Program-made: the position numbers and the translations under genes
Shown here: positions 9,043-17,630 of the stretch, one piece after another
How positions within the stretch are numbered: the first letter of the stretch is position 1
Layout of the letters: every line of letters begins with the position of its first letter
The notes under the pieces: model-generated
Database searches by the model: none
What the model was told of the DNA's origin: nothing
The model's input: only the letters and a program-made list of their open reading frames with translations
NCBI GenBank assembly: GCA_951813615.1
Contig: OX638377.1
Location: 1,922,001-1,986,000 of the forward strand
Reading direction: 5' to 3'
DNA length: 64,000 nt
Source of the DNA: an uncultured Latescibacterota bacterium
GTDB taxonomy: Bacteria > Latescibacterota > UBA2968 > UBA8231

Positions 9043-10512
9043 TTACACGTCGTAGTAGAGAGAAAACTCATAGGGATGCGGCCGCAAGCGGAGGGCATCG
9101 ACCTCCTCGGTGCGCTTGTAGTCAATCCACGCGTCGATCAAGTCGTCGGAGAATACATCCCCTTGCAGCAGAAAGTCTCGATCCTGCTCCAAGTGATCCA
9201 ACGACGCCTCCAACGAACCCGCCGTCTGCGGCACACCAGCCCGCTCCTCCGCCGACAAGTCATACAGATTCTTGTCCAGCGGCTCCCCCGGATCAAGCTG
9301 ACGCTCGATCCCGTCCAACCCCGCCATCAGCATCGCCGACAACGCCAAGTAGATGTTGCACGACGGATCCGGACAGCGGAACTCCACTCGCTTGCTCTTG
9401 GGAGAAGGCGAATACATCGGGATGCGCACCGATGCACTGCGGTTGCGCTGCGAATAGGCCAAGTTCACCGGCGCTTCGTAGCCGGGCACCAGCCGCTTGT
9501 AGGAGTTGGTCGTCGGATTGGTAAACGCCAACAGCGCCGGCGCGTGGTGCAACAGCCCGCCGATGTAGTGCAGCGCCATCTGGCTGAGACCGGCGTAGTC
9601 ACTGCCAGCAAACAGCGGCTTGTCGCCCTGCCATAGGCTCTGGTGGGTGTGCATGCCCGTGCCGTTGTCCTCAAACAGCGGCTTGGGCATGAACGTCGCC
9701 GTCTTGCCGTGCCGATACGCCACATTCTTGACGATGTATTTGTACAGCATCATCCGGTCGCCGCAAATAAGCAACGGACAAAAGCGGATGTCGATCTCGC
9801 CTTGGCCGGCGGTGCCGACCTCGTGGTGGTGGATTTCTACATCGATGCCGCAGGCAAGCATCGTCTGCACCATCTCGGTGCGGATGTCTTGCAGGGAGTC
9901 GGTGGGGGGCACGGGGAAGTAGCCGCCCTTGTAGTCGGGCTTGTAGCCGAGGTTGGGGCCATCGTCCGAGCCGCTGTTCCAGCGACCTTCGGCCGAGTCG
10001 ATCTCGTAGAAACCCAGATGCGCTTGCTGATCGAAGCGGATGTTGTCGAAGATGAAAAACTCCGCTTCCGGACCAAAAAACGCCGTGTCGGCAATGCGGG
10101 TGCGCTGCAAGTAAGCTTGGGCGCGCTGGGCGACGCCGCGTGGATCACGGGCATAGGGCTGGCGGGTGATGGGGTCTTCAATCGAGCAGACCAGCGACAG
10201 GGTCGGCGCGGCCATGAACGGATCCATGACCGCGGTGGTTGGATCGGGCACGACGAGCATGTCGGATTCGTCGATCGCCTTCCAGCCGCGGATGGACGAG
10301 CCGTCGAAGCCGAGGCCGTCTTGGAACACATCGGGTTCCAAGTCGGCGATGGGCATGGTAAAGTGTTGCCAGGTGCCGGGCAGATCGACGAACTTGAAAT
10401 CGACCATCTGCGCGTTTTGGTTGCGTGCTAAGGCCAGCGCGGATGAGACGGCGCTAGGCCCGGATGACTTCGTTTTAGCTTTGGCCTTGGTCTTGGCTTT
10501 AGCTTTGGCCAT
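9043..10512 (-). CDS. glnA: Glutamine synthetase, type I-beta
   Basis: 489 aa from ATG 10512, preceded by AAAGGAA. It makes glutamine from glutamate, ammonia and ATP as a dodecamer. Visible features: a beta-grasp start ([19 protein letters not shown]), [20 protein letters not shown] (metal/ATP site), [28 protein letters not shown] and a KNLYDL motif. Y417 in that motif is the adenylylation site of the beta subfamily. Oddity: about 35 residues precede the usual start, beginning with alternating Lys/Ala ([15 protein letters not shown]). The upstream frame to 10632 has no support. Confidence 0.96.
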   Translation of the reverse strand: MAKAKAKTKAKAKTKSSGPSAVSSALALARNQNAQMVDFKFVDLPGTWQHFTMPIADLEPDVFQDGLGFDGSSIRGWKAIDESDMLVVPDPTTAVMDPFMAAPTLSLVCSIEDPITRQPYARDPRGVAQRAQAYLQRTRIADTAFFGPEAEFFIFDNIRFDQQAHLGFYEIDSAEGRWNSGSDDGPNLGYKPDYKGGYFPVPPTDSLQDIRTEMVQTMLACGIDVEIHHHEVGTAGQGEIDIRFCPLLICGDRMMLYKYIVKNVAYRHGKTATFMPKPLFEDNGTGMHTHQSLWQGDKPLFAGSDYAGLSQMALHYIGGLLHHAPALLAFTNPTTNSYKRLVPGYEAPVNLAYSQRNRSASVRIPMYSPSPKSKRVEFRCPDPSCNIYLALSAMLMAGLDGIERQLDPGEPLDKNLYDLSAEERAGVPQTAGSLEASLDHLEQDRDFLLQGDVFSDDLIDAWIDYKRTEEVDALRLRPHPYEFSLYYDV

Positions 10513-10573
10513 GAGAATTCCTTTCTCGCGTCGAACAAATGCTCTAGGGTGGTTGGAAAAAAGCAAAGTTTCA

Positions 10574-10602
10574 ATAGTACGATTCTGTAAATCGGCTGTC
10601 AA
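10574..10602 (-). promoter_or_regulatory. Sigma70-type promoter of glnA
   Basis: On the minus strand a perfect TTGACA (10602-10597) is followed after exactly 17 bp by TACTAT (10579-10574), 62 bp before the glnA ATG. It is back to back with the hrcA promoter. Confidence 0.7.
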
Positions 10603-10621
10603 GCAAGTTGGCAAGCGAGCC

Positions 10622-10651
10622 TTGACAAGCAATCGGCGGCTTTTATTATAT
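10622..10651 (+). promoter_or_regulatory. Sigma70-type promoter of hrcA-grpE-dnaJ
   Basis: TTGACA at 10622-10627, then ATTATA after 17 bp or TTATAT after 18 bp. It lies 55 bp before the hrcA ATG, and its -35 is only 19 bp from the divergent glnA -35. I looked for a CIRCE element (TTAGCACTC-N9-GAGTGCTAA), the usual HrcA operator, and saw none here. Confidence 0.55.
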
Positions 10652-10705
10652 CTCAGAACCTCAGTATTTATCTGGCGTTTATGCTGCTAGAGATACTTTC
10701 TGGTC

Positions 10706-11731
10706 ATGTCCACTAGCCCACTGTCCAAACGCGAAATCCAAGTTCTCCTTGCCTTGGTCAAAGTCCACGTTGCCCTCGGTGTTCCGATTGGCTCACAGAC
10801 GTTGAACCGGCGCGAGGATCTAGGCGTTAGTTCGGCTACCATACGCAATACCTTGGCCTCCCTAGAGGATAAAGGCTACGTCTCCCAGCCCCATGTTTCG
10901 GCCGGCCGCATTCCCTCTGAGAAGGGATACCGATTTTACGTGCAGCGCTGCATGGCCACGGCCGCTGCTGGCTTGGACGAGGCTGAGATCGCCTTGCGGC
11001 AGCAGCTAGAGGCTGCACAACAGGAAGGCAATTACGAGGAGATTCTGCATCAACTGGCGAGGACTATCGGCGATCTGTCGAACCAACTCGGGTTGGTTTT
11101 GGCCCCGCGCTTTAATCAAGGCATCTTTCACAAGCTAGAGCTTTGGCGCTTGGGGGAGCGTCGCCTGCTGCTCATCATCACGATGCGTGGTGGCCTAACA
11201 AAGAGCTTGATGGTCGAAGTAAATAGCGCGGTGATGCAGCGCGATTTAGAGGTGTTGAGCCGACTTTTCAACGAGCGCTTGCACGGGCTGACAATGGCTG
11301 AAATCCAACGCGCGGTCGAGGAGCGAATGGTCGAGTTGGGGCCAGTGCCGCAGCCGGTTGTGGAGGCCGTCGTGCGGCAGATCGAAGGCTTGGCCACCAC
11401 GAGCGGTGCTGATCTCCACATCTCGGGGACCCGCAATCTGTGCCTAAAACCCGAATTTGACGATCCGAGCGAAGTGGCCGGTTTGATCGATTTGGTGGAG
11501 AAAAAAGACCTTCTCGCCCAGCTTATGAGCGAGCGACACGGCGTGGTCATCACCATCGGTTCCGAGCACCGGCCGCAGGCGATGGGGCGGTGCAGCATGG
11601 TGACGGCCAGCTACGAGGTCGCCGGGGCCAAAGGCGCAGTCGGCGTGATCGGCCCGACGCGCATGCCCTACAGGCCCTTGGTGAATTTGGTCAATTGCGC
11701 GGCCTCCCGAGCGGCCGATCTGATCTGCTAA
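10706..11731 (+). CDS. hrcA: Heat-inducible transcription repressor HrcA
   Basis: 341 aa. The N-terminal winged helix is clear (GVPIGSQTL..., VSSATIRNTLASLEDKGYV, HVSAGRIPSEKGYRFYV at about residues 28-79). A GAF-like middle and a C-terminal segment ending in SYEVAGAKGAVGVIGPTRM follow, the conserved HrcA tail. It represses chaperone operons and is itself controlled by GroEL. First gene of hrcA-grpE-dnaJ, 50 bp before grpE. Confidence 0.96.
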   Translation: MSTSPLSKREIQVLLALVKVHVALGVPIGSQTLNRREDLGVSSATIRNTLASLEDKGYVSQPHVSAGRIPSEKGYRFYVQRCMATAAAGLDEAEIALRQQLEAAQQEGNYEEILHQLARTIGDLSNQLGLVLAPRFNQGIFHKLELWRLGERRLLLIITMRGGLTKSLMVEVNSAVMQRDLEVLSRLFNERLHGLTMAEIQRAVEERMVELGPVPQPVVEAVVRQIEGLATTSGADLHISGTRNLCLKPEFDDPSEVAGLIDLVEKKDLLAQLMSERHGVVITIGSEHRPQAMGRCSMVTASYEVAGAKGAVGVIGPTRMPYRPLVNLVNCAASRAADLIC

Positions 11732-11781
11732 CGAGTTTTTGTCCCAATCTTAATTCACAAGTTATAGAGTAAGGAGCGTCG

Positions 11782-12411
11782 ATGAGCGAGCGCGAAACTC
11801 AGGACCGCGTCGCAGTGGACGAGGCGAGCACGGAGGGTGCCGTCGAGTCGCAGGCGGAAGTAGCGGAGTCACAGGAAGAAACGGCGGAACCACAGAAAGA
11901 AACGGAATCAGAGGGAACAGCAGCGGAGCCGGAGGCCGATGGGGCAGCCGAGCTCGAGGCGGCGTGCGCCGAGGCGGCAGCCAATTATGACCGCTATGTG
12001 CGGGCGGTCGCCGAGTTGGATAACTACCGCAAGCGCACAGTGCGGATGCGTGCGGAAACGCGAGATGAGACCTTGCGCGATGTCTTGTTGCAGGTCGCGC
12101 CCATATTGGACAACTTGCGCCGCGCCCTCCAGCAGGAGACCCAAGAAGCCGAGTTGCTCAAGCAAGGCGTCGAGTTGATCTGCGGCCAATTCAACGATGT
12201 TCTCAAAGGCTATGGGCTAGCTGAGATCGAGTCGGTGGGACAGCCTTTTGACCCCGAAGTCCACGAAGCCCTAGCTGAAGTCCCAGATGACGAGCACGCT
12301 CCCGGCACGGTCATTGAGGAGATGGAGAAGGGCTACAAACTCAACGACAAGGTGGTCCGTTACGCACGCGTTGTCGTCAGCAAGGCGAGCGCAGAGAGCG
12401 CGGAGAATTGA
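11782..12411 (+). CDS. grpE: Nucleotide exchange factor GrpE
   Basis: 209 aa. The first 65 residues are low-complexity and acidic (repeated SQ/E-rich stretches, probably disordered). Next comes the long coiled-coil dimerisation helix (AAANYDRYVRAVAELDNYRKR), then the beta-wing domain with FDPEVHEAL and PGTVIEEMEKGYKLNDKVVR, the GrpE signature. It releases ADP from DnaK; dnaK itself is not in the window. Preceded by AAGGAG and followed 8 bp later by dnaJ. Confidence 0.95.
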   Translation: MSERETQDRVAVDEASTEGAVESQAEVAESQEETAEPQKETESEGTAAEPEADGAAELEAACAEAAANYDRYVRAVAELDNYRKRTVRMRAETRDETLRDVLLQVAPILDNLRRALQQETQEAELLKQGVELICGQFNDVLKGYGLAEIESVGQPFDPEVHEALAEVPDDEHAPGTVIEEMEKGYKLNDKVVRYARVVVSKASAESAEN

Positions 12412-12419
12412 GGAACTAA

Positions 12420-13559
12420 ATGTCCAAAAAGGACTACTACGAGGTGTTGGGCCTTGAGCGAGACGCCAGCGAAAGCGCGATCAAAGGGGCCTACCGCAAG
12501 AAGGCGCTGAAGTACCATCCCGACCGCAATCCCGGAGACGCCGCGGCCGAGGAGCAATTCAAGGAGGCATCCGAAGCATACGAGGTGCTTTCGGACCCCG
12601 AGAAGAAGGCCGCGTACGATCGCTATGGCCACGCCGGCGTTGAGAGCAATTTCGGCGGCGGTGGCTTTCAGTGGTCGGATTTTACGCACGCCGGTGAATT
12701 TCAAGACATCTTCGGCGATATTTTCGAGAGTTTCTTCGGCGGTGGTCGGCGGTCGCGAGGGTCGGCGAAGCCGAAGGGTCGCGACTTGAAGATCAAGGTG
12801 GCCTTAACGCTAGAAGAGATCGCCGAGGGTGTGGAAAAGAACATCGCCCTGACGCGCTTGCAGCGCTGCAAAAGCTGCGAGGGGACCGGCGCAGCCAGTG
12901 GAGCGGGTCGCAAAGCCTGCGGTACGTGCGGCGGGCGAGGTCAAGTGCAACAGATGGCGCGCACGATCTTCGGGCAGTCGATGACCGTGGTGACGTGTCC
13001 AGCCTGCGAAGGGGAGGGCCAGATTGTGTCCAATCCCTGTCCAGAGTGCCGAGGTGAGGGCCGCGAGCGCGGCCAAACTACCCTGACGGTGCGCATTCCC
13101 GCCGGCGTCCAGGAAGGCAATTACATTCCGTTGCGCGGCCAAGGGGAAGTTGGGCCGCGCGGAGGACCGGCTGGAGATTGCTTGGTCTTTATAGAGGAAA
13201 AAGAGCACGACTATTTTATCCGCGATGGCAACCACGTGATCTACCGATTGCCCTTGGGTTTTGGCCAAGCTGCCCTAGGCACGGAGGTAGAAGTTCCGAC
13301 CCTGTCTGGCAAGGCCATGTTGAAGATCCCCCCTGGCACCCAATCCGGGCGCGTCTTCCGCATGGGTGGCCGGGGCATCCCGGACGTCAATGGTCGCGGA
13401 GTCGGCGATCAGCTAGTCGAGGTCGTCTTGTGGACTCCCGAGGGCCTTAGCCGACGAGAGCGCGAACTATTCGCCGAACTCGCTGAGTTCGAACAAGAGC
13501 GCGTCGCCAGAGAAGGCGAGAGCTTCTTCGCCAAAATGCGCAAGGCCTTCCAGTACTAA
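12420..13559 (+). CDS. dnaJ: Chaperone DnaJ (Hsp40)
   Basis: 379 aa with all class I domains. The J-domain has HPD at residues 33-35. A short Gly/Phe linker follows (about 70-105). Four zinc-binding CxxCxGxG repeats are present (CKSCEGTG, CGTCGGRG, CPACEGEG, CPECRGEG), then the C-terminal substrate-binding barrels. It delivers clients to DnaK and stimulates its ATPase. Third gene of the heat-shock operon; the next gene (mrp) starts 12 bp after its stop. Confidence 0.97.
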   Translation: MSKKDYYEVLGLERDASESAIKGAYRKKALKYHPDRNPGDAAAEEQFKEASEAYEVLSDPEKKAAYDRYGHAGVESNFGGGGFQWSDFTHAGEFQDIFGDIFESFFGGGRRSRGSAKPKGRDLKIKVALTLEEIAEGVEKNIALTRLQRCKSCEGTGAASGAGRKACGTCGGRGQVQQMARTIFGQSMTVVTCPACEGEGQIVSNPCPECRGEGRERGQTTLTVRIPAGVQEGNYIPLRGQGEVGPRGGPAGDCLVFIEEKEHDYFIRDGNHVIYRLPLGFGQAALGTEVEVPTLSGKAMLKIPPGTQSGRVFRMGGRGIPDVNGRGVGDQLVEVVLWTPEGLSRRERELFAELAEFEQERVAREGESFFAKMRKAFQY

Positions 13560-13571
13560 AAGCAGGTACGC

Positions 13572-14345
13572 TTGTCCTTTCCCCAAACTGGCCCCTTAGC
13601 CCAAGTGCGCCACACCGTCGCCATTGCCAGCGCGAAGGGCGGCGTGGGCAAATCGACTGTAAGTATCAACTTGGCCGTCAGTCTGGCGGCCCAAGGCGCT
13701 CGCGTTGGCCTGCTCGACGCCGACATCTACGGCCCGAGCATTCCCTTGATGATGGGTATCAGGCAGCAACCCGCAACCGGGCAGGAGGGCACTATGCGCC
13801 CGGTGTACAAGGCCGGGGTCGCCCTGATGTCGATTGGTTTTATCGCCGGCGAGGACGCGCCCGTGGTCTGGCGGGGGCCGCTGTTGGCCCGGGCGTTGCA
13901 GCAGTTTTTGAATCAGGTAGAGTGGGGGGAACTCGACTATTTGTTGATCGATCTGCCGCCCGGCACCGGCGACGTGCCGCTCACCTTGAGTCAGGCCGTG
14001 GCCCTGTCCGGTGCCTTGATCGTGACGACGCCGCAGAGCGTGGCATTGGAGGATGTGGAGCGGGGCATTGCCATGTTTTCCAAGGTCGAGGTGGACATCC
14101 TCGGGATCGTCGAAAACATGAGCTACTACCTGTGTAGCCAGTGCGATCAACGCCACGAGATTTTCGGGTGTGGTGGCGGGCGCGAGGCCGCGGAGCGGTT
14201 GGGGTTGCCCTTCTTGGGTGAGTTGCCCCTCTCGGCTGCAATCCGCCAGAATGGGGATGAGGGACGGGCTGAGCCGGATCCCCTTTTCGCCGCAGTTGGC
14301 GAGGGACTCGTCGCCGAGCTGAGACGCTTGGAGGCCAGTGAGTAA
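13572..14345 (+). CDS. mrp: Mrp/ApbC-type P-loop ATPase (Fe-S carrier)
   Basis: 257 aa. Deviant Walker A KGGVGKS at residues 22-28, LLDADIYGPSIP, DLPPGTGDVPLT and a C-terminal C188-x2-C191 pair that can bridge a 4Fe-4S cluster. This is the core of Mrp/Nbp35, which hands Fe-S clusters to apoproteins. The N-terminal MIP18/DUF59 domain of many Mrp proteins is absent. The start is a TTG with a weak AGG upstream; GTG 13602 is an alternative. It overlaps prmA by 8 bp. Confidence 0.88.
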   Translation: MSFPQTGPLAQVRHTVAIASAKGGVGKSTVSINLAVSLAAQGARVGLLDADIYGPSIPLMMGIRQQPATGQEGTMRPVYKAGVALMSIGFIAGEDAPVVWRGPLLARALQQFLNQVEWGELDYLLIDLPPGTGDVPLTLSQAVALSGALIVTTPQSVALEDVERGIAMFSKVEVDILGIVENMSYYLCSQCDQRHEIFGCGGGREAAERLGLPFLGELPLSAAIRQNGDEGRAEPDPLFAAVGEGLVAELRRLEASE

Positions 14346-15219
14346 ACGGGCTTGGCACTGTTTGCGGCTAGAGGTCCCTGCGGCTTGCGCCGAGGATGTG
14401 AGTGCGTGGGCGTACGAGCTGGGTAGCTGCGGCCTTCAGGCCGAGGAACTGGGGGAGCAAACTCGGTTGAGCGCGTACTTTGCGGCTGAGCCAATGTGCA
14501 ATTTGGCCGAGGTTCAGCGCGAACTGACGCATAGACTCGCCGCGCTCGGCTTGGCATCGCCGATAGGTGCCGAATGCGTAGAGGAGCAGGATTGGGAGGC
14601 CGAGTGGCGGCGGTTCTTTGCGCCGGTGTGGGCCACCGAGCGGATCGTCATTCACCCTTCGTGGATTCCGGTCGATATAGCCGAGGGTCAAATCGCCGTG
14701 CGCATAGATCCCAAAATGGCCTTTGGCACGGGAGGGCACGAATCGACCCAGCTTTGCTTGCAGGCGCTGGAGAGCTATCTGTGTGCTGGGGTGCGCTGTC
14801 TGGACTTGGGGACGGGCAGTGGCATTCTCAGCATTGCCGCGGCAATGCTGGGGGCGGAGTCAGTACTCGCCGTGGATATCGACGAGAAGGCCGTGGCCAA
14901 TGCGCGGGAAAACTTGGCGCACAACCGCATTGGCTCTGAGCAGGTTGAGGTGCGGTTGGGAGGGGTGGAGGCCGTTGCGGAAGGGCCTTTTGACTTGGTT
15001 TTAGCCAACATCCAAAGCCATGTGCTGCGACCTCTATTAGCCCCTTTGCGCCGCTTGTTGGCAGCGGATGGACGGATCGCGTTTTCGGGTTTGCTGGCGC
15101 GGGAAGAAGCGGCTTTTTGCCGCTGGGTTACAGAAGCTAAATTAGAGGTCGATACCATATTGGCAAAAGAAGCGTGGATTTGCGTGGTAGCGCGAAACAG
15201 TGGAGGTCAATTTGACTAG
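14338..15219 (+). CDS. prmA: Ribosomal protein L11 methyltransferase
   Basis: 293 aa from a GTG overlapping the mrp end. The N-terminal ferredoxin-like L11-binding domain (about residues 1-95) is followed by a class I SAM methyltransferase: FGTGGHEST before the core, then [15 protein letters not shown] (motif I, about 154-168), VLAVDID and LANIQSH in place of NPPY. It trimethylates Lys and the N-terminus of L11. Family-typical length. Confidence 0.93.
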   Translation: MSKRAWHCLRLEVPAACAEDVSAWAYELGSCGLQAEELGEQTRLSAYFAAEPMCNLAEVQRELTHRLAALGLASPIGAECVEEQDWEAEWRRFFAPVWATERIVIHPSWIPVDIAEGQIAVRIDPKMAFGTGGHESTQLCLQALESYLCAGVRCLDLGTGSGILSIAAAMLGAESVLAVDIDEKAVANARENLAHNRIGSEQVEVRLGGVEAVAEGPFDLVLANIQSHVLRPLLAPLRRLLAADGRIAFSGLLAREEAAFCRWVTEAKLEVDTILAKEAWICVVARNSGGQFD

Positions 15220-15664
15220 TATCCTAGTCCTACACGGACCCAATCTCAACTTGCTGGGAACGCGCGAGCCCGAGGTATATGGTCGGGAGACCTTGGCCGC
15301 AATCGACGCGTTGATCGCCGATCACGCGCAGCGGCTCGGAGTACAGGTGCGCTGCTATCAATCTAACTGCGAGGGCGCACTAATCGACGCCCTGCACCAA
15401 TCCCAAGAGCAGGGCCTGCTATTCAATCCGGGGGCTTTTACCCACTATAGCCTTGCCCTGCGCGACGCCGTGGCGGCCAAGGGATTGCCGACCGTTGAGG
15501 TGCATCTGTCCAATGTTCACGCCCGGGAAGCGTTTCGCCAACACTCGGTTATCGCGCCCGTCTGTCTCGGGCAAATCGCCGGGTTTGGCAGTTTTAGCTA
15601 TGTGCTCGGGCTAGAGGCTTTAGTGCAGCACTTGCGGGGTGCGGAAGGCGCTCAGAACGAATAG
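15212..15664 (+). CDS. aroQ: 3-dehydroquinate dehydratase, type II
   Basis: 150 aa. Third step of the shikimate pathway: removes water from 3-dehydroquinate. Conserved features are [18 protein letters not shown] with the catalytic Tyr, [28 protein letters not shown] and [17 protein letters not shown] with the catalytic His. I place the start at TTG 15212 because a strong GGAGGT (15202-15207, inside the prmA end) sits 4 nt before it; GTG 15200 is in frame but would lie on the ribosome site. Its 3' end overlaps the convergent gene by 13 bp. Confidence 0.94.
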   Translation: MTSILVLHGPNLNLLGTREPEVYGRETLAAIDALIADHAQRLGVQVRCYQSNCEGALIDALHQSQEQGLLFNPGAFTHYSLALRDAVAAKGLPTVEVHLSNVHAREAFRQHSVIAPVCLGQIAGFGSFSYVLGLEALVQHLRGAEGAQNE

Positions 15665-16236
15665 ACGTAGGACACGCCGATGCGCGGCTCGCCGTCGCGG
15701 AAACTGAGTTCGGGAAAGATGCGGCGGGTGCTTTTGCGCGGGATCAGGGCCACCCCGAAGCTGCCGGCGGCAAGCGCGGCCGTGGACCAACCGTAGAGGC
15801 GGGCGCGGTCGGCTTTATCGTCGAGCTTTTGGGCGCGGGATAGCTGGCCGTGTTCGCGGTTGAGGGCCGCTTCGGCTTCGTTGTCGGAAGCCCGGTCGAA
15901 TTGCAGCCAAGAGAGCAAGCCGAAGGCGAGGGCTCCCCCGAGAAAACTGATATAGGGGAACTCGGTCACCGAGATCGTGTGGGCACCCCCGCCCAACGAT
16001 TCGAGGGTGATAATCTTGTCGATTTCGGTTTTGTCGAAAGTGAAGATCTTGTCGTTGACGCGCATGATGACCAGATCTTGGGCCTTTTCGATCAGATTGC
16101 CTTCCACCAAGCTGCCATCGGCTAGGTAGAGTCGGGTGTCTGCCCCGGCAATGGATTCCGGTTCCGTCTCGGCGAGGGCCATGACGGGTTGCAAAACGAG
16201 GCACAAGCAAGCAACTAACGCCGTGTAGCGCTTCAT
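15652..16236 (-). CDS. Small secreted protein of unknown function
   Basis: 194 aa from ATG 16236, preceded by AGGGGAG. Residues 1-22 are a signal peptide ending in ALA ([13 protein letters not shown]). The mature part begins with a short beta-rich segment ([28 protein letters not shown]) like those in stress-response SH3/Sm-like folds. It continues with one hydrophobic stretch ([14 protein letters not shown]), a charged helix, a second hydrophobic stretch, and an end in VSYVYSF like an outer-membrane strand. I do not recognise the family. A longer in-frame start at 16383 has no support. Confidence 0.65.
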   Translation of the reverse strand: MKRYTALVACLCLVLQPVMALAETEPESIAGADTRLYLADGSLVEGNLIEKAQDLVIMRVNDKIFTFDKTEIDKIITLESLGGGAHTISVTEFPYISFLGGALAFGLLSWLQFDRASDNEAEAALNREHGQLSRAQKLDDKADRARLYGWSTAALAAGSFGVALIPRKSTRRIFPELSFRDGEPRIGVSYVYSF

Positions 16237-16286
16237 GTTAAGGCTCCCCTTGGTAGCTTTTCGCAAATATACAAGGTCGATACTTA

Positions 16287-17630
16287 ATGTCAATAGATGA
16301 GACGTCTGCTGGCATGAGCCGTTCCTGCGAACGGGACGCCGCGCCTGAACTCGCCGGAATGACGATCGCCCAGATACGCGCACAGGTGGCGGAGTGGGAA
16401 AGCGGCGATCCGGGCTGGGCCTTGCTCGAAAAGGATCGCCGCGTTGGCGTCCGGCGCTTGGTGGTCGAGCGGCGGCGGCGCGATGCGCGCGAGCAGGCAG
16501 AGTCCCAACGGCGCGAGCGGCTTCTGCACTTTGAACGGCACCTTTGGGCCCAAGGGGTGAGCCGAGTGGCTGGCGTCGATGAGGCTGGGCGCGGCTGCTT
16601 GGCGGGTCCTGTGGTGGCCGCGGCCGTCGTTTTAGCGCCGGACTGTGCCATCGCCAAGATCGACGATTCCAAGAAGCTGTCGCGAACCCAGCGCGAAGTC
16701 CTGTATGAGGAGATCGTGGCCAAGGCTCTAGCCGTGGGGATAGGGCAGGTCGAGGCCGAGGAGATCGACAGGTTGAACATCCTGCAGGCCTCGCTCAAGG
16801 CCATGCGCTTGGCGTTGGAGAAATTGTCCACCCCGCCCGACCGGGTGCTGATTGACGGGCACCTGCCGGCGCGCAGCCCCTATCCCGAGCAAGCCATCAT
16901 TGACGGAGACGCCCGCTCGCTGTCGATTGCCGCGGCTTCGATTGTGGCCAAAGTACACCGCGACCGCCTGATGTGCGAATGCGACGTCCACTATCCCGAA
17001 TACGGCTTTGCCGCGCACAAGGGCTACGGCAGTGCCGCGCACTTAGCCGCACTTGACGCCCATGGCCCTTGCCCGCTGCACCGCCGCAGTTTTGGTCCGG
17101 TGGCTGCGTGCGTCGCCGAGCCGCGCTCAGAGCTTTTTCTTTCTTTTGAAGAGGGCATTTACGACTGCGCCAACCTCGCCGAGCTAGCGCGGTTGGGACA
17201 GTTAGTCAAAGAGGCCGCCACCGAGTTGGCCGCCGATGAACTGACGGCTCTGAGGGGAGCCTATCGGGAGCAGCGCAATAGGCTGGGGGACATTGGGCGG
17301 CAGGGTGAAGCGGCGGCGGCGACCTATCTGGAAGAACGGGGCTATCGGATACAGGAGCGTCGCTATCGCGCTGTTGGAGGCGAAATCGACTTGGTGGCCG
17401 AAGAGCAGGGCGAATTGGTCTTTGTCGAGGTAAAGACCAGCCAGCGCGCGTCCCGCCCCGAACAAAGGGTGGATCGCGCCAAGCGGCAGCGTCTGACGCG
17501 GGCTGCCCGGCACTATATCCAATACTGCACCACCGATCCGGTCTGCCGCTTCGACGTGATCGCCGTGTGGCTGCGCGCAACCGGCGCAGAAATTGAGCAT
17601 TGGCCGGACGCGTTCAAGCCCCTCGATTAA
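16287..17630 (+). CDS. rnhB-yraN: Ribonuclease HII fused to YraN (UPF0102) nuclease-like domain
   Basis: 447 aa. An N-terminal extension (about residues 24-85, TIAQIRAQVAEW plus an Arg-rich helix) resembles that of Bacillus RNase HII. The RNase HII core follows with the carboxylate set D98, E99 (GVDEAGRGCLAGP), D190 (VLIDG) and D226; it cuts at ribonucleotides in DNA. A linker (about 285-335) leads to a complete YraN domain: E341 (GRQGEAAAATYL), D368 (GGEIDLV), E381 and K383 (FVEVKT), a PD-(D/E)XK-type set. rnhB and yraN are often neighbours, but fusion is unusual. Convergent with pyrC, overlapping by 4 bp. Confidence 0.93.
   Translation: MSIDETSAGMSRSCERDAAPELAGMTIAQIRAQVAEWESGDPGWALLEKDRRVGVRRLVVERRRRDAREQAESQRRERLLHFERHLWAQGVSRVAGVDEAGRGCLAGPVVAAAVVLAPDCAIAKIDDSKKLSRTQREVLYEEIVAKALAVGIGQVEAEEIDRLNILQASLKAMRLALEKLSTPPDRVLIDGHLPARSPYPEQAIIDGDARSLSIAAASIVAKVHRDRLMCECDVHYPEYGFAAHKGYGSAAHLAALDAHGPCPLHRRSFGPVAACVAEPRSELFLSFEEGIYDCANLAELARLGQLVKEAATELAADELTALRGAYREQRNRLGDIGRQGEAAAATYLEERGYRIQERRYRAVGGEIDLVAEEQGELVFVEVKTSQRASRPEQRVDRAKRQRLTRAARHYIQYCTTDPVCRFDVIAVWLRATGAEIEHWPDAFKPLD

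Noticed and set aside
10513..10705. CIRCE element before hrcA
   Set aside because: I searched by eye for TTAGCACTC/GAGTGCTAA and found no match.
11820..11960. Repeat in the grpE 5' region as a DNA repeat element
   Set aside because: The similarity (SQ/E-rich codons) is explained by a low-complexity acidic protein tail.
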